A stretch of DNA of 64,000 nt from Psychrobacillus sp. FSL K6-4046 (GCF_038624605.1 NZ_CP152020.1:2845312-2909311), one strand, 5' to 3'. Shown: positions 44,919 to 58,393, counted from the first letter of the stretch. Made by a program: numbers and translations. Notes: generated from the letters alone by a model not told the origin.

Positions 44919-46019
44919 TTATACGTATGAATACATAATGCTTTCTGAAACAAATTCTGAGTCTAATTCATCTAACACCTTGTCAGTCCATTCACTTGTG
45001 GAAAGAACTCGCTTCCCGTTCGTCTGCAAGTCTCCTGTAAAGTAACCATCGTTTAGTACATTAAATACCGCTTCTTCGATAGCAGCAGCCTCTGTTTCCA
45101 TTTGGAAAGCTTCACGGATCATCATGGCAGCAGATAGGATACAAGCAGCAGGGTTCGCTTTGTTTTGACCTGCAATATCTGGCGCAGAGCCATGGACTGG
45201 TTCATAAAGACCAAAACCGTCACCACGAGTGCTCGCAGATGGTAGCATTCCTAGCGAACCGGTGATCACCGAAGCCTCATCGCTTAAAATATCTCCAAAC
45301 ATATTTTCTGTTACGATGACATCAAAAGCTCCTGGCTTTGTGATAAGCTTCATCGCAGTTGAATCGACTAGCATATGCTCTACCTCAACGTCCGGATAGC
45401 CTTGTTTCTTCTCTTCCACTATTTCTCTCCACAGCTTGCTGGAATCCAGTACATTTGCTTTGTCTACAGAGGCTAGCTTACCTCTTCGGCTCCGGGCAAG
45501 CTGGAATGCCGTGTCTACAATTCGCTCGATCTCAGAGCGAGTGTAGACTAAAGTGTCCAATGCGTAATCATTCGTTTTCTTACGAGGCTCTGCAAAATAT
45601 AAGCCGCCGGTAAGCTCTCGAACAATTACCATGTCAACATTTTCTGCGATTTCCTTTTTAAGTGGAGAAGATTCTAGTAGAGCTGGAATAGCCTTCACTG
45701 GACGAATATTCGCATAAAGTCCGAAGTGCTTGCGAATTGCCAATAAACCTTTTTCAGGGCGTAAATGAGATGGGTTTTGATCCCATTTAGGTCCACCTAC
45801 CGCACCTAATAGGATGGCATCACTATCACTGCACAAGCTGATTGTTTCTTCTGGCAGTGGATTCTCACAAGCATCAATTGCTGCTCCGCCGATTAACGCA
45901 AATTGCAGATTAAATGTATGATTATATCGCTTTGCAATTGTTTGAAGCACCTTTACCGCTGCCTCCGTTACTTCAGGACCGATTCCATCACCAGGTAATA
46001 CCGTTATTGTTTTTTCCAT
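44919..46019 (-). CDS. leuB: 3-isopropylmalate dehydrogenase
   Basis: The 366-residue NAD-dependent enzyme oxidises and decarboxylates 3-isopropylmalate to 2-oxoisocaproate. It opens with LPGDGIGPEV. The substrate-binding VRELTGGLYFAEPR and the metal-binding FGDILSDEASVITGSLG are both present, as is the NAD site EPVHGSAPDIAGQ. I use the ATG at 46019 with GGGAG at the right distance; an ATG five codons upstream has no site. It follows leuA by 23 bp. Confidence 0.96.
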   Translation of the reverse strand: MEKTITVLPGDGIGPEVTEAAVKVLQTIAKRYNHTFNLQFALIGGAAIDACENPLPEETISLCSDSDAILLGAVGGPKWDQNPSHLRPEKGLLAIRKHFGLYANIRPVKAIPALLESSPLKKEIAENVDMVIVRELTGGLYFAEPRKKTNDYALDTLVYTRSEIERIVDTAFQLARSRRGKLASVDKANVLDSSKLWREIVEEKKQGYPDVEVEHMLVDSTAMKLITKPGAFDVIVTENMFGDILSDEASVITGSLGMLPSASTRGDGFGLYEPVHGSAPDIAGQNKANPAACILSAAMMIREAFQMETEAAAIEEAVFNVLNDGYFTGDLQTNGKRVLSTSEWTDKVLDELDSEFVSESIMYSYV

Positions 46020-46042
46020 CCCATTCACTCCCATTGTTTTAT

Positions 46043-48632
<2,590 letters not shown>

Positions 48633-49151
48633 TTATTGCAGTATAGAAAGATAAGGGGTATTTGCGGCCTTTTGTGTTTCTCTTACAAAGGCTGTAACAC
48701 CGGTTCTTGTTAATTCTTTAATACCATAAGGCTTGACGAGCTCGATGAACGCATCAATTTTTTCTGGGTTTCCAGTGACCTGGAATGTAACGACATTTTT
48801 CCCTGTATCAATGGTAGATGCTCGGAAAGGCTCTACTAAACTATTGATCTCTGCTCTTACAGACGGTGGAGATACGACCTTTACTAATGCGAGCTCCCTG
48901 ACTACTATTGATTTTTCTGTAATATCATTTACCTTCAGCACGTCTACTTGTTTTTGAAGCTGCTTTAACAGCTGTTCAAGCTTCTGTTCGTCCTCTACGT
49001 TAACGACAAAGGTCATTTTAGAAATTTGGGGCTGCTCGGTGTGACCTACTGTGATGCTTTCAATATTGAATTGACGCTTCATCAGGAGACCAGTCACTCG
49101 ATTAAGCACTCCACTTTGATTGATGACCGTGACAGTAATGATTCGTTTCAT
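48633..49151 (-). CDS. ilvN: Acetolactate synthase small (regulatory) subunit
   Basis: The 172-residue subunit has an N-terminal ACT domain ([20 protein letters not shown] to [10 protein letters not shown]) that binds valine, and a C-terminal ACT-like domain. It activates and gives feedback control to IlvB. The start is the ATG at 49151, which overlaps the ilvB stop as ATGA and has GGAGTG upstream. An in-frame ATG inside ilvB would add 28 residues unlike the family. Confidence 0.95.
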   Translation of the reverse strand: MKRIITVTVINQSGVLNRVTGLLMKRQFNIESITVGHTEQPQISKMTFVVNVEDEQKLEQLLKQLQKQVDVLKVNDITEKSIVVRELALVKVVSPPSVRAEINSLVEPFRASTIDTGKNVVTFQVTGNPEKIDAFIELVKPYGIKELTRTGVTAFVRETQKAANTPYLSILQ

Positions 49152-50896
49152 TCTGGCTTCACTCCGATCATTTCGTGTAATGCTGTGCCCGGGACAACCA
49201 TTGGAAGGACACTTTCCTTTTGGACTACTCGACAATCGATCAACACTGGCTCATCCGATTCGAGTGCTTCTTTTAATTGCACCTTTGCCTCTTCATATGT
49301 CTCGATTCTATAACCCTTAATATCGTAAGCAGCTGCCAACTTGATAAAATCTGGCTGCACCGGGATTAAGGAGTGAGAATAACGTTCTCCGTGAAAAGTC
49401 TCCTGCCACTGACGAACCATACCGAGTGCCTGATTATTTAAAATAATGACCTTTACCGGTATACGCATTTCTTGGAGTAACGAGAGCTCCTGAAGTGTCA
49501 TTTGGAATCCTGCATCTCCAACGATGGATACCACCTTCGCATCCGGCTTAGCTATTTGTGCTCCAATTGCTGCCGGGAAGCCAAATCCCATTGTCCCTAG
49601 ACCACCTGAGGTCACCCAATTGTGCGGCTTACGGAACTTGTAATACTGCGCTGTCCACATTTGATGCTGTCCTACATCGGTTGTCACAACTGCCTCTCCA
49701 TTTGTGTATTCCTGCACTAGTTCTAAAACCTGCTGAGGAAGTAGTCCCCTATCTCCACTTGCATCATAGTGTAATGGGTATTGCTCTTGATTGACCTTTA
49801 AGCTCTCTAGCCAAGCTGCCGTGTTGCCATTTGGTGCATTTTGATGGAGCAAGGCCTCTAATGCCTCTTTTGCGTCTGCCACAATCGGTATTTCGGTTGG
49901 TACGTTTTTACCGATTTCCGCTGGATCTATATCGATATGAATTACTTTAGCGTTTGGAGCAAAGTAATTTAAATTTCCTGTTAAACGGTCATCGAATCTT
50001 GCTCCTATATTAATGAGTAGGTCGCATGTTTGGATGGCCATATTAGCTGTGTATGTCCCGTGCATACCGGCCATTCCTAGAAACAAAGGATGCGTTCCCT
50101 CGATACTACCTAGCCCTAGTAGCGTATTTGTAATCGGTATTTGGTATTTTTCCGCTAGCTCCTTCAATTGTTCTGAGGCGTTTGCAAACAGCACCCCTGC
50201 ACCAGCTAATATTAATGGTTGCTTTGCGGTAGAGATTGCCTGAGCAGCCTTCTGAATTTGCAGGAAGTTCGGCGTAGTAGTTGGCTGGTAGCCTGGTAAA
50301 TTAACTGCTTCCGTTTCCCCTTCCCTTGGGGTGAAAATACCTGTTGCTATATTTTTAGGTATATCTACGACTACTGGTCCTGGACGACCTGTGGAAGCAA
50401 TGTGAAATGCTTCATTCATAATTCTTGGGAAATCCGCTACATCCTTTACTTGGTAATTGTGCTTCGTAATTGGCTGTGTGATTCCAATGATGTCTGCCTC
50501 CTGGAAGGCATCTGTTCCGATAACGGTTGTGGCAACCTGGCCAGTAAATACGACTAATGGAATCGAATCCATCATTGCATCTGCAATCCCTGTCACCACA
50601 TTTGTAGCACCAGGGCCAGATGTTGCAATCACTACTCCGACTTTCCCAGACACTCGTGCATATCCTTCTGCTGCATGTATTGCTCCTTGCTCATGACGGG
50701 CAAGAATATGCTTAATCGGGTTTTTATGCAGTGCATCATAAATTGGTAAGACGGCACCACCTGGATATCCAAATACTACTTCCACCTGGTGCTTTTTTAG
50801 CGTCTCGATAAACACGTCTGCACCATTCTTTTCCGGGACAGCTTTACTGGTCGCCGGCTCCTCTAACAATTGCTCCGCTTCTACAGTTAACTTCAT
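49148..50896 (-). CDS. ilvB: Acetolactate synthase large (catalytic) subunit
   Basis: The 582-residue thiamine diphosphate enzyme makes acetolactate or acetohydroxybutyrate. The catalytic Glu lies in [14 protein letters not shown], and the cofactor motif runs [15 protein letters not shown] to [10 protein letters not shown]. Three ATG codons stand in a row at 50902, 50899 and 50896. The last gives the best spacing (7) from GGAGG. It is the first gene of the seven-gene ilv-leu operon, controlled by the upstream T-box. Confidence 0.97.
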   Translation of the reverse strand: MKLTVEAEQLLEEPATSKAVPEKNGADVFIETLKKHQVEVVFGYPGGAVLPIYDALHKNPIKHILARHEQGAIHAAEGYARVSGKVGVVIATSGPGATNVVTGIADAMMDSIPLVVFTGQVATTVIGTDAFQEADIIGITQPITKHNYQVKDVADFPRIMNEAFHIASTGRPGPVVVDIPKNIATGIFTPREGETEAVNLPGYQPTTTPNFLQIQKAAQAISTAKQPLILAGAGVLFANASEQLKELAEKYQIPITNTLLGLGSIEGTHPLFLGMAGMHGTYTANMAIQTCDLLINIGARFDDRLTGNLNYFAPNAKVIHIDIDPAEIGKNVPTEIPIVADAKEALEALLHQNAPNGNTAAWLESLKVNQEQYPLHYDASGDRGLLPQQVLELVQEYTNGEAVVTTDVGQHQMWTAQYYKFRKPHNWVTSGGLGTMGFGFPAAIGAQIAKPDAKVVSIVGDAGFQMTLQELSLLQEMRIPVKVIILNNQALGMVRQWQETFHGERYSHSLIPVQPDFIKLAAAYDIKGYRIETYEEAKVQLKEALESDEPVLIDCRVVQKESVLPMVVPGTALHEMIGVKPE

Positions 50897-50936
50897 CATC
50901 ATTCCTCCTCTTCCTCAAATCGTCCAGTTTTTATCT

Positions 50937-51210
50937 AATAAAAAAGAAAAGAATTTCCTCCCACACAAAGAAACCATCGTTCTTTTGTATAGGGATGAAA
51001 TTCTTTTCATGGTACCACCCTAATTCGTAGCGCAACCGCTACCTCGCAGACAAACGACATAGCATCGAACGTCCATTTTTAACGAGAGTAGCTTATTACT
51101 ACACCCGGAAGTATCTAAAAGGGATAATCCCGTTCAACACCTCACTCCGAGGGGATGTCGCTAAAGGTTGTATTGCCGGCTCCCAGCACTACCGGCTCTC
51201 TGTGAATACA
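50937..51210 (-). ncRNA. T-box leader of the ilv-leu operon (probable tRNA-Leu specifier CTC)
   Basis: Read on the minus strand: Stem I opens AGAGAGCCGGTAGTGCTGGG and closes with GCCGG. A CTC triplet at 51151-51149 (ATCCCCTCGGAGTG context) is the likely specifier for leucine. The T-box bulge AGGGTGGTACC lies at 51021-51011, and a terminator follows, arms AAAAGAATTTC and GAAATTCTTTT with a T-run. Uncharged tRNA-Leu pairing at both sites would favour the antiterminator and operon expression. The specifier assignment is by position and by analogy with B. subtilis ilv-leu. Confidence 0.92.
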
Positions 51211-51253
51211 AAATTCCTTTAACTTTTACCTCATCATAGATTTACAGCAATAT

Positions 51254-52921
51254 TTATATTTTCATCACGCCACCTGTACTAGCAGATGTAACGAGCTTGG
51301 AATACCTTGCTAAATATCCTTTTTTAATCTTTGGTTCAAATGGTTGTAAGTCTGCTCTTCTTCTAACGAGCTCTTCCTCACTCACCTGTAACTCTATTGT
51401 TCTATTAATAAGATCAATAGCGATAATGTCGCCATTTTCTACTAAAGCAATCGGTCCTCCGTCAGCAGCCTCTGGAGAGATATGCCCGATAGAAATTCCT
51501 CGGGATGCACCTGAGAACCTTCCATCTGTAATGAGGGCAACCTTTGTACCTAAGCCTCGACCTTGAATCGCCGATGTCGGTGCCAGCATTTCTGGCATTC
51601 CCGGACCACCTCTTGGACCCTCGTAGCGAATAACAACTACGTGTCCTTCTCTGACAGTTCCATTATCAATTGCTTCCTGGGAAGCCTCCTGCGAATCAAA
51701 GACGATTGCCTCACCAGTGAATTCCTTAATAGATGGATCAACTGCACCAACCTTAATCACACCACCCTCTGGGGCAATGTTTCCAAATAAGACGGATAAG
51801 CCTCCTACTGGACTATAAGGATTTTCTTTTCTTCTAATCACCTGCTCATTTTTAATCTCGCAGTCTTTCACATTTTCATAGAGTGACTTACCAGTAATCG
51901 TTAGTCGATCCGGGTGAACTGCTCCAGGTATTTCACAAAGCTCTTTTATAATGGCACTGACTCCTCCAGCCAAGTGAACATCATGCATGGAGTAATCAGA
52001 TGCTGGCATGATTTTCGATAAATACGGAATTCGCTTCGCTACTTCATTTATTTCACTAACGTTATACTCGATTTCTGCCTCGTGAGCGATTGCTAACGTA
52101 TGTAACACTGTATTTGTCGATCCGCCCATTGCCATATCAAGTGCAAATGCATCATCGATTGTTTCCTTCGTAATCAAATCTCGAGGCTTCACATCCTCCT
52201 TGACCATTCGAACAAGATGCTTTGCCGCCTCTCGAATCAGTTGGTGTCTCTCATCCGATGTAGCAACGATCGTACCATTACCGGGTAGTGTAACACCTAG
52301 CATTTCCATTAAAGAGTTCATGGAGTTAGCCGTGAACATCCCGGAGCACGAGCCACAAGTTGGACAAGCATTTTGTTCAATGTCTAAAAGCTGCTCTGCT
52401 GTCATTGAACCTGACTTATACGAGCCGACCCCTTCAAAAACAGAAGTAAGGGAAAGCTGCTTCCCGTCTGCGGATACTCCTGCCTCCATTGGTCCTCCTG
52501 ATACAAAAACCGATGGGACATTCGTTCTTACAGCGGCCATTAGCATTCCAGGAGTTATCTTGTCGCAGTTCGGAATATAAAAGACTCCGTCAAACCAGTG
52601 TGCGTTAATAACAGTTTCAGCTGAATCTGCAATTAACTCGCGACTTGGAAGCGAATATCGCATTCCAATATGTCCCATCGCAATTCCATCGTCTACACCA
52701 ATCGTGTTAAATTCGAATGGAATACCTCCTGCCTCTCGAATAGCATCCTTTACAACCTCTGCAAACTTATTTAGATGCATATGTCCAGGAATAATATCGA
52801 TATACGAGTTACAGACACCGATAAATGGCTTATCTAAGTCTCTTGTTTTTACCCCCGTAGCGTAAAGTAAGCTACGATGTGGGGCTCGATCTACACCTTT
52901 TTTAATCATGTCACTTCTCAT
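51254..52921 (-). CDS. ilvD: Dihydroxy-acid dehydratase
   Basis: The 555-residue IlvD/Edd family Fe-S dehydratase makes 2-oxo acids from dihydroxy acids, completing the Ile/Val pathway. Cluster cysteines are in [10 protein letters not shown] and [31 protein letters not shown] and GRFSGASRG are conserved. It lies upstream of the T-box, so it needs its own promoter in the 52922-53057 gap. It is outside T-box control unless read-through occurs. AGGGG precedes the ATG. Confidence 0.96.
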   Translation of the reverse strand: MRSDMIKKGVDRAPHRSLLYATGVKTRDLDKPFIGVCNSYIDIIPGHMHLNKFAEVVKDAIREAGGIPFEFNTIGVDDGIAMGHIGMRYSLPSRELIADSAETVINAHWFDGVFYIPNCDKITPGMLMAAVRTNVPSVFVSGGPMEAGVSADGKQLSLTSVFEGVGSYKSGSMTAEQLLDIEQNACPTCGSCSGMFTANSMNSLMEMLGVTLPGNGTIVATSDERHQLIREAAKHLVRMVKEDVKPRDLITKETIDDAFALDMAMGGSTNTVLHTLAIAHEAEIEYNVSEINEVAKRIPYLSKIMPASDYSMHDVHLAGGVSAIIKELCEIPGAVHPDRLTITGKSLYENVKDCEIKNEQVIRRKENPYSPVGGLSVLFGNIAPEGGVIKVGAVDPSIKEFTGEAIVFDSQEASQEAIDNGTVREGHVVVIRYEGPRGGPGMPEMLAPTSAIQGRGLGTKVALITDGRFSGASRGISIGHISPEAADGGPIALVENGDIIAIDLINRTIELQVSEEELVRRRADLQPFEPKIKKGYLARYSKLVTSASTGGVMKI

Positions 52922-53321
52922 TTACATCGCCCCTATACTTTACCGCTTCAACGCGTTTGCCTATGCAAAATTCGTAAATACCTGTTGAAATTACTATGTG
53001 AATTTTCTTGCAATATTTAATATATTGAAGATATCATAACCTCTATAAACCTTAGAGTCAACCGTATTTCTTTAAATTTTCTGTTAGTTTCGAATATTCA
53101 TTTATATTGTAATCGCTTACAATAGCGATATATCGCATTTTGTATAAGGAAAAATTATTTTTAAATTTATTAATACATAACATGATTGTGAGAGGCATAT
53201 GAGTGGGGATGAGGGAAAAGAAGAGTGAGATTAAATAAATGTTTTTCCTATTAAGTAACAATGCAATTACTTCACTTCTATGTAACACTCCTCCTTCTTG
53301 CACGGGGGGGCTCTTTTATTT

Positions 53322-53545
53322 CCCGCAATACTTTCTCCCGTTAGCGCAACACTTTGGGCAATTTCTGCAACACTTCAACTAATTTGTGCAACACTTTCCT
53401 CATTTCCCGCAACTCTTTTAATTTCCCGCAATACTTCCTTCCGTTAGTGCAACACTTTGGTCAATTTCTGCAACACTTCAACTGATTTGTGCAACTCTTC
53501 CCTATTTCCCGCAACACTTCAGCTGACCACTGTAGAACTTCCGCC
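53322..53545. repeat. Phased array of ~21 bp GCAACACTT units (array D)
   Basis: Ten units have the core GCAACACTT (variants GCAATACTT, GCAACTCTT), with successive spacings of 21, 21, 21, 21, 19, 21, 21, 21, 20 and 21 bases. The first five units recur as a higher-order repeat of about 103 bases (the order of spacers CGTTAG, CAATTTCT, AACTAATTTGT is repeated). The motif is the complement of the unit in array A. It lies between the 5' side of ilvD and the 3' end of a chemoreceptor gene. No convincing gene is seen in the rest of 52922-53642. Confidence 0.9.
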
Positions 53546-53585
53546 ATAGATCCCTACACTTAGCCACTTCTCTGTATCACTCCTA

Positions 53586-53624
53586 CAAAAAAGACATCGT
53601 CACAATGTGTGACGATGTCTTCTT
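53586..53624 (-). terminator. Rho-independent terminator after a chemoreceptor gene
   Basis: Arms AAGACATCGTCACA and TGTGACGATGTCTT (near-perfect) are followed by a T-run on the minus strand. Confidence 0.9.
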
Positions 53625-53642
53625 TAAGGGTGACCCCAATTA

Positions 53643-55325
53643 TTAGATTTTAAAGTGGCTTACTTCACTTTGCAGTTTTTCTGCAAGAGTCGCCAATGTT
53701 TGTGCATTTGTTGAAATTTCTTCTGTTGCAGCTAATTGCTGCTCGGTAGCTGCACTCGTATCACTTGCTCCCTCTGCTGCGTGGTTTGCCAAGTTTTCTA
53801 CTTGTTGAGCACTTTCTGTCACAGAGTTAGTCATTTCTTTAATATGTTCAATTGCGGTAGTAACTGTTGCAACTTTCACTGCAACTTCTTCTACACTGGA
53901 CTCAATTTCATTGAACACGTCTAATGATTCGGTTGTCTTAGAAAGACCATCCTCTACCTTATCTCCACCTGTTGTGATTGCTTTAACTGCCTCAGATGAA
54001 GCGGACTGGATGAGTTTAACCATAGATTCAATTTCAGAAGCAGAATTTTTGGATTGCTCAGCAAGCTTGCGTACTTCCTCTGCAACTACTGCGAAGCCTT
54101 TTCCATATTCGCCTGCACGAGCTGCTTCAATTGCAGCATTAAGCGCTAGTAGATTTGTTTGCTCTGAGATATCCGTGATTAAAGCTGTTATGGACTGTAT
54201 TTCATTGGAATGCTTAGCCATATTGTTCATAATTTCGGTCGTTTCTTTGAATGTTTCATGAATCGTATTCATTTGACTTGCTACTCCAGATACTACTGTA
54301 GAGCCTTTAGTAACCAGTTTTTTCACGCCATCCGTTGCTTGTAACATCTCTTTGTTGTTTTGTGAAATGTCTGATACGCCTTGTTGCATTTCGGACATAG
54401 ATCGCACAGAGTTTTCAACATGCTTAACTTGCTCTTCACTTGCTGCCATTTGCTCCTCCGCAGATTTAGCAACCATTTGAGAGGATGCTAGGCTTTCCTC
54501 TGAGCTTGCAGACAGTTCTTCTGCATTAGCAGCAAGCTGCATAGAGGAATCGCGAACATTAGAGACGATGCGCTGTAAATCACTCGTCATTTTATTAAAG
54601 GTAGCTGCCATTGCCCCAACTTCGTCTTTATTTTTAATAACGATTGGTTCTACTTTCAGGTTACCGTTTGCAATTTCCTCTAAGCCCCCTGTCACCTTAC
54701 GAATTGGGTTAGCTATGCCTTTACTGATGAAATGAGAAACAAGTATACCTATAATAATACTTGCGATTGCCAATATAATTATAAATATATTAATTTTATC
54801 ATTATATGTATCTAATTCTTTTCTAGTCTGTAGCATATTTTTTTCTTGAATTTGTTTTAACTCACCCAAGATTGCTAAAGCATTGCCGTTAAGCTCGCTT
54901 GACTTTGCTGCATATTGTTCAAAGGGTTGATTGCTTTTTTTCGACGTGATTATTTTATCATTTGATTCAAAAAGCTGTACCGTCTCTGTTTGAAGGTCCT
55001 TTAATAACTTTTGTGACTCTTCATCCTTTACAGATTCTATTAAAGCACGAGCTGCGACTGATCCCTTTTCTATTTCTTGATCAAATTTTTGGATAGCATC
55101 ATCTGAACCGAACATAACGAACTCTAGAATAGCAGTGGCCATATCCTTTTGAATTACTTCAATTTCTGACACTAGATTAATCTTTTTAATATCCTTATCA
55201 ATAATATCTTTATACTTATTTGCAAGATCATAGGAAGTAAAAATAGAAGTAACACTTATAAAAACTAATAAAAGTAAAACAAATGAAAACCCGAACCACA
55301 TTTTTTTGGAAATTGATAACTTCAT
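53643..55325 (-). CDS. Methyl-accepting chemotaxis protein (4-helix-bundle sensor)
   Basis: The 560-residue transmembrane chemoreceptor has a first helix at about residues 10-30. An extracytoplasmic all-alpha sensor of about 150 residues follows (4HB_MCP type), then a second helix at about 180-200 and a HAMP domain ([24 protein letters not shown]). The signalling hairpin has tip [38 protein letters not shown]. The ligand is unknown. It closely resembles the next chemoreceptor upstream, so the two look like a tandem duplication with diverged sensors. AAAGGAG precedes the ATG. Confidence 0.95.
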   Translation of the reverse strand: MKLSISKKMWFGFSFVLLLLVFISVTSIFTSYDLANKYKDIIDKDIKKINLVSEIEVIQKDMATAILEFVMFGSDDAIQKFDQEIEKGSVAARALIESVKDEESQKLLKDLQTETVQLFESNDKIITSKKSNQPFEQYAAKSSELNGNALAILGELKQIQEKNMLQTRKELDTYNDKINIFIIILAIASIIIGILVSHFISKGIANPIRKVTGGLEEIANGNLKVEPIVIKNKDEVGAMAATFNKMTSDLQRIVSNVRDSSMQLAANAEELSASSEESLASSQMVAKSAEEQMAASEEQVKHVENSVRSMSEMQQGVSDISQNNKEMLQATDGVKKLVTKGSTVVSGVASQMNTIHETFKETTEIMNNMAKHSNEIQSITALITDISEQTNLLALNAAIEAARAGEYGKGFAVVAEEVRKLAEQSKNSASEIESMVKLIQSASSEAVKAITTGGDKVEDGLSKTTESLDVFNEIESSVEEVAVKVATVTTAIEHIKEMTNSVTESAQQVENLANHAAEGASDTSAATEQQLAATEEISTNAQTLATLAEKLQSEVSHFKI

Positions 55326-55447
55326 TTTGGAACTCCTTTTCCGTAATTATTTTCATACATGAGTAAAATGCACCTCTATAATTATACTCTTTATAAGGTA
55401 TTTTGACATAGATAAATGTACATATTTATTCCTAATGGCATAAAAAA

Positions 55448-55477
55448 GTTCTACACTTTTTATATTAAGTATAGAAC
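55448..55477 (-). terminator. Terminator between the two chemoreceptor genes
   Basis: Arms GTTCTATACTT and AAGTGTAGAAC (minus-strand sense, one mismatch) are followed by TTTTTTATG. It ends the LysM-NlpC/P60 and chemoreceptor unit. Confidence 0.8.
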
Positions 55478-55485
55478 CTTTATAC

Positions 55486-57174
55486 CTACATTTTAAAATG
55501 ACTTATATTATCTTGTAATTTTTCTGCTAAATTTGCTAGAGATTGAGCATTAGATGTAATTTCATTATTAGAAGCAAGTTGTTGTTCTGTCGCTGCGCTA
55601 GTATCAGTAGCCCCTTGTGCTACAATTTCTGCGAGTCTTTGAACATCTCTTGAGCCCTCCGTGACCGTTTGAGCAATCGTCTGAATTTGCTTAATTGCAC
55701 TAGAAACAGTTTCTGCCTTAAAGCTTACTTCTACTACTGCGGTTTCAATATGCTCAAATACATCTAAAGATTCTTTTGTTTTTGTTAAACCTTCTTTAAC
55801 CTTGCTTTCTCCAGCCGTAATTGCAACCACCGCATTCCCGGTTGCCCCTTGGATCACTTTTACCATGTCCGCAATTTCAGATGCAGCATTTTTGGATTGC
55901 TCTGCCAGCTTTCTTACCTCGTCTGCAACCACCGCGAATCCTTTTCCATATTCTCCAGCTCGTGCTGCTTCAATCGCAGCGTTTAATGCAAGCAGATTTG
56001 TTTGCTCTGAGATTTGTGTAATAAGAGTAGTAATAGCTTGAATATCACTAGAATGCTTCTCCATATTTCTCATATTGGTTGCTGTTTCATTAAACGTCTC
56101 ATGAATAGTGCTCATCTGTTGTGCCACCGCCTCGATGACATCAGAGCCTTGTTTTACAAGCATTCCAACATTATTAGCAGAATTAAGCATCTCGCCATTA
56201 CTAGAGGCAATTTCATTCACTCCTTGTGAAAGCTCCGACATTCCTTCCATAGAAGTAGTCATATGGAGTACCTGCTGTTCACTGCTAGCCATTTGCTCAT
56301 GAGCTGAGCTTGCTACCATTTGAGAGCTCGCTAAACTTTCCTCTGAACTGGCTGATAATTCTTCTGCATTAGCTGCAAGCTGCATTGACGTTTCATGTAC
56401 ATTCGAAACAATCGTACGGAGGTCGGCTGACATTTTATTAAATGCCGAGGCCATTTCCCCAGCCTCATCTTTATTCTTAATAAGTATAGGCTCTACAAGT
56501 AGATTGCCCACTGCAATTTCTGTAAGACCAGAAGTCACACGCTTAATCGGCCGTGCAACACTTCTTCCAATTAAAAATGCAATGATAATTCCAACGACAG
56601 CTCCAACAATTGTGATAGACATAACAAAAATGATAGCCATGCGCTCGTAATCCAAAAGCTCACCAACAGTAGCATCCATATCCTGCTGAACCTGCTCATC
56701 AATTTTATCTAGCAAAGAAATCATATTATCATTAATCGTTTTAACATCTTTTGTTAACGTATTTATTTGAGATGGATCAATGAGCACTTGATTGGAAATA
56801 AGCTTTTCATTTGCTTCCACAAACATCTTGTATTTTCGTTCATAGTCCTCAATGTATGGTACTGACTCCTCAGATTTCAATCCTTTTTTAAGGTCTTCCA
56901 TCAGCTTCTTTTCATCCTCCAAATGAACACGCACGTTCTTTCTAGAAGCATCTGTTTTCGTCAATAGAAAATCATAAAGGTTTTCTGTAGTCTCATTTTG
57001 AGCCATCTTAATGTCCTGGATAATTCTCACGTTAACACTATCAACCCCTAGGATTTCCCTATATTGACTCGTGGTAGTTTGCGATGCTAGGCTGCTAAAG
57101 TAAGAAATAACAACCATCACTAGGATAATTGCAGAGAAGCCCAACCACATTTTTTTTGTAATTGTCCACTTCAT
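55486..57174 (-). CDS. Methyl-accepting chemotaxis protein (4-helix-bundle sensor), second copy
   Basis: The protein is 562 residues with the same plan as the gene at 53643: anchor, alpha-helical sensor, second helix (about residues 185-207), HAMP ([22 protein letters not shown]) and signalling tip [38 protein letters not shown]. The cytoplasmic halves are far more alike than the sensors. The start at 57174 leaves 7 bases after GGAGA and gives MKWTITKK, matching the paralogue's MKLSISKK; an ATG two codons earlier directly abuts the site. It follows the LysM-NlpC/P60 gene by 19 bp, so they share a transcript. Confidence 0.94.
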   Translation of the reverse strand: MKWTITKKMWLGFSAIILVMVVISYFSSLASQTTTSQYREILGVDSVNVRIIQDIKMAQNETTENLYDFLLTKTDASRKNVRVHLEDEKKLMEDLKKGLKSEESVPYIEDYERKYKMFVEANEKLISNQVLIDPSQINTLTKDVKTINDNMISLLDKIDEQVQQDMDATVGELLDYERMAIIFVMSITIVGAVVGIIIAFLIGRSVARPIKRVTSGLTEIAVGNLLVEPILIKNKDEAGEMASAFNKMSADLRTIVSNVHETSMQLAANAEELSASSEESLASSQMVASSAHEQMASSEQQVLHMTTSMEGMSELSQGVNEIASSNGEMLNSANNVGMLVKQGSDVIEAVAQQMSTIHETFNETATNMRNMEKHSSDIQAITTLITQISEQTNLLALNAAIEAARAGEYGKGFAVVADEVRKLAEQSKNAASEIADMVKVIQGATGNAVVAITAGESKVKEGLTKTKESLDVFEHIETAVVEVSFKAETVSSAIKQIQTIAQTVTEGSRDVQRLAEIVAQGATDTSAATEQQLASNNEITSNAQSLANLAEKLQDNISHFKM

Positions 57175-57193
57175 AATCATTCTCCTGTCTTAA

Positions 57194-57910
57194 TTACTTT
57201 TGAACAAATCGATTAAAGGATACAAAGTGCTCATTCCAGTACACATTATCGAGCTTTGTAATTTCTACTCCCTTAGATCCTGCATGGATGAATTGATTGT
57301 CCCCTAAAAAGATTCCCATATGAGAGATTCCTTCTTTATATGTGTTTTGGAAAAACACCAAATCTCCAGGGACCGGGTTAGTCACCACAACACTATCCAA
57401 ATAATAAGACTCGCTGCTCTTACGTTCCATTTTCACACCAGCCTGATTATGTAGGAAATATATAAATCCACTACAATCAAACCCAGCCATCGTATTTCCG
57501 GCATATAAATAAGGAATGCCTTCCAAACGCTTAGCAAAATCAATGATTAGTGGGTAATAGGCATGTCCTTCCCCTGAAATAATAGGTGCGGGAGCTGGTG
57601 TCGCTACTGGGACCGGAGCAGCAACAACTACTGATTGAACAGGCTTTGTCACAACAGGCGCAGCCTTAGCTGGGACAACCTTTGTGGCACTTTTAACAGT
57701 GGCTGGTTTTTGTACTACAAGCTTTTGCTTAATATAAATATTATCCTTCGTCAGCTTGTTCCAAGTACGTAGATCAGCGACGGTTACTTTATGTAATTTG
57801 GCAATCTTTGTAAGGCTATCTCCCTTTTTCACCTCATAAAGCGTACTTGCACTTGCATTTTCTGTAATAAAAAACAGTATAAATGCTATAATCAGTACCT
57901 TTTTTCTCAT
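57194..57910 (-). CDS. LysM-NlpC/P60 cell-wall endopeptidase (LytE/LytF-like)
   Basis: The 238-residue secreted enzyme has a signal peptide (residues 1-21) and one LysM domain at about 24-68 (LYEVKKGDSLTKIAKLHKVT). A Pro/Ala/Val-rich linker of about 40 residues leads to a C-terminal NlpC/P60 domain. The catalytic Cys is in FDCSGFIYF, with His in ISHMGIFLG and FIHAG. It would cleave peptide stems and help daughter-cell separation. B. subtilis LytF, a sigma-D autolysin linked to motility, has the same architecture with more LysM repeats. Co-transcription with a chemoreceptor and a sigma-D-like -10 upstream support a motility-linked autolysin. Confidence 0.9.
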   Translation of the reverse strand: MRKKVLIIAFILFFITENASASTLYEVKKGDSLTKIAKLHKVTVADLRTWNKLTKDNIYIKQKLVVQKPATVKSATKVVPAKAAPVVTKPVQSVVVAAPVPVATPAPAPIISGEGHAYYPLIIDFAKRLEGIPYLYAGNTMAGFDCSGFIYFLHNQAGVKMERKSSESYYLDSVVVTNPVPGDLVFFQNTYKEGISHMGIFLGDNQFIHAGSKGVEITKLDNVYWNEHFVSFNRFVQK

Positions 57911-57932
57911 ACTTTAAACCCCCTTTTTGTTT

Positions 57933-57959
57933 ATATCGGTAAAACTTTCGTAACATCCA
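57933..57959 (-). promoter_or_regulatory. Possible sigma-D promoter for the LysM-NlpC/P60 and chemoreceptor unit
   Basis: On the minus strand ACCGATAT (57940-57933) differs by one base from the sigma-D -10 GCCGATAT. The -35 region 15 bases upstream reads TGGA rather than TAAA, so the match is only partial. Confidence 0.4.
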
Positions 57960-58029
57960 CAACTTTCAACAAAATATTACCTGGGAAATAAACACTCGTA
58001 AGTTGTCAGAAAATATGTCATAATCATAA

Positions 58030-58045
58030 ATGAATAACCATTCAT
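58030..58045 (+). promoter_or_regulatory. FadR/TetR-type operator candidate
   Basis: ATGAATAACCATTCAT has perfect 6-base arms around four central bases and lies 21 bases before the SCP2 gene start. It resembles the TGAATGA-N-TCATTCA operator of the Bacillus fatty-acid regulator FadR (YsiA). The regulator gene itself is not in the window. Confidence 0.4.
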
Positions 58046-58066
58046 TTAGAAAAAGGGGATATGACT

Positions 58067-58393
58067 ATGAATGAAACATGGGCACAAATCGAAAACACAA
58101 TGAACAACAATCCAACACCAATCCAAAACCAAAACGTCCGCTACGAATTCCACCTATCCGGTGATGAACCTTCCGTCAAACAATTAGTCATCGCAGACGG
58201 TATAGCATTTGTTACAGAGGACACTTCCACAAAGGCAGACTGCACCTTGAAATTGAGCTCAAAAGATTTTGTAAAGCTGATCAATGGAGATTTGAATAGT
58301 ACTTCAGCATTTATGTTTGGGAAACTGAAGATAGATGGGAGTGTTGGGCTAGCTTTGAAGCTGGAGGGATTGTTGAAGGAGTATAACTTTTAA
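58067..58393 (+). CDS. SCP2 sterol-binding domain protein
   Basis: This 108-residue protein consists of one SCP2 domain, a small lipid-binding fold with a hydrophobic cavity. The late segment LKLSSKDFVKLINGDLN, followed by AFMFGKLKIDGSVGLALKLE, is the family signature. It probably binds fatty acyl chains or acyl-CoA in the cytoplasm. The ATG at 58067 is 8 bases after AAAGGGG; the ATG at 58061 is too close. The operator-like palindrome upstream hints at control by fatty-acid status. It is monocistronic, convergent with the flagellar operon. Confidence 0.88.
   Translation: MNETWAQIENTMNNNPTPIQNQNVRYEFHLSGDEPSVKQLVIADGIAFVTEDTSTKADCTLKLSSKDFVKLINGDLNSTSAFMFGKLKIDGSVGLALKLEGLLKEYNF

Noticed and set aside
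52985-53005. CodY box upstream of ilvD
   Set aside because: AATTTTCTTGCAATA differs from the AATTTTCWGAAAATT consensus at four positions, too weak to call.
53058-53303. 81-codon minus-strand frame
   Set aside because: No ribosome site, no recognisable domain and an odd composition; it ends in an AT-rich spacer beside the array.
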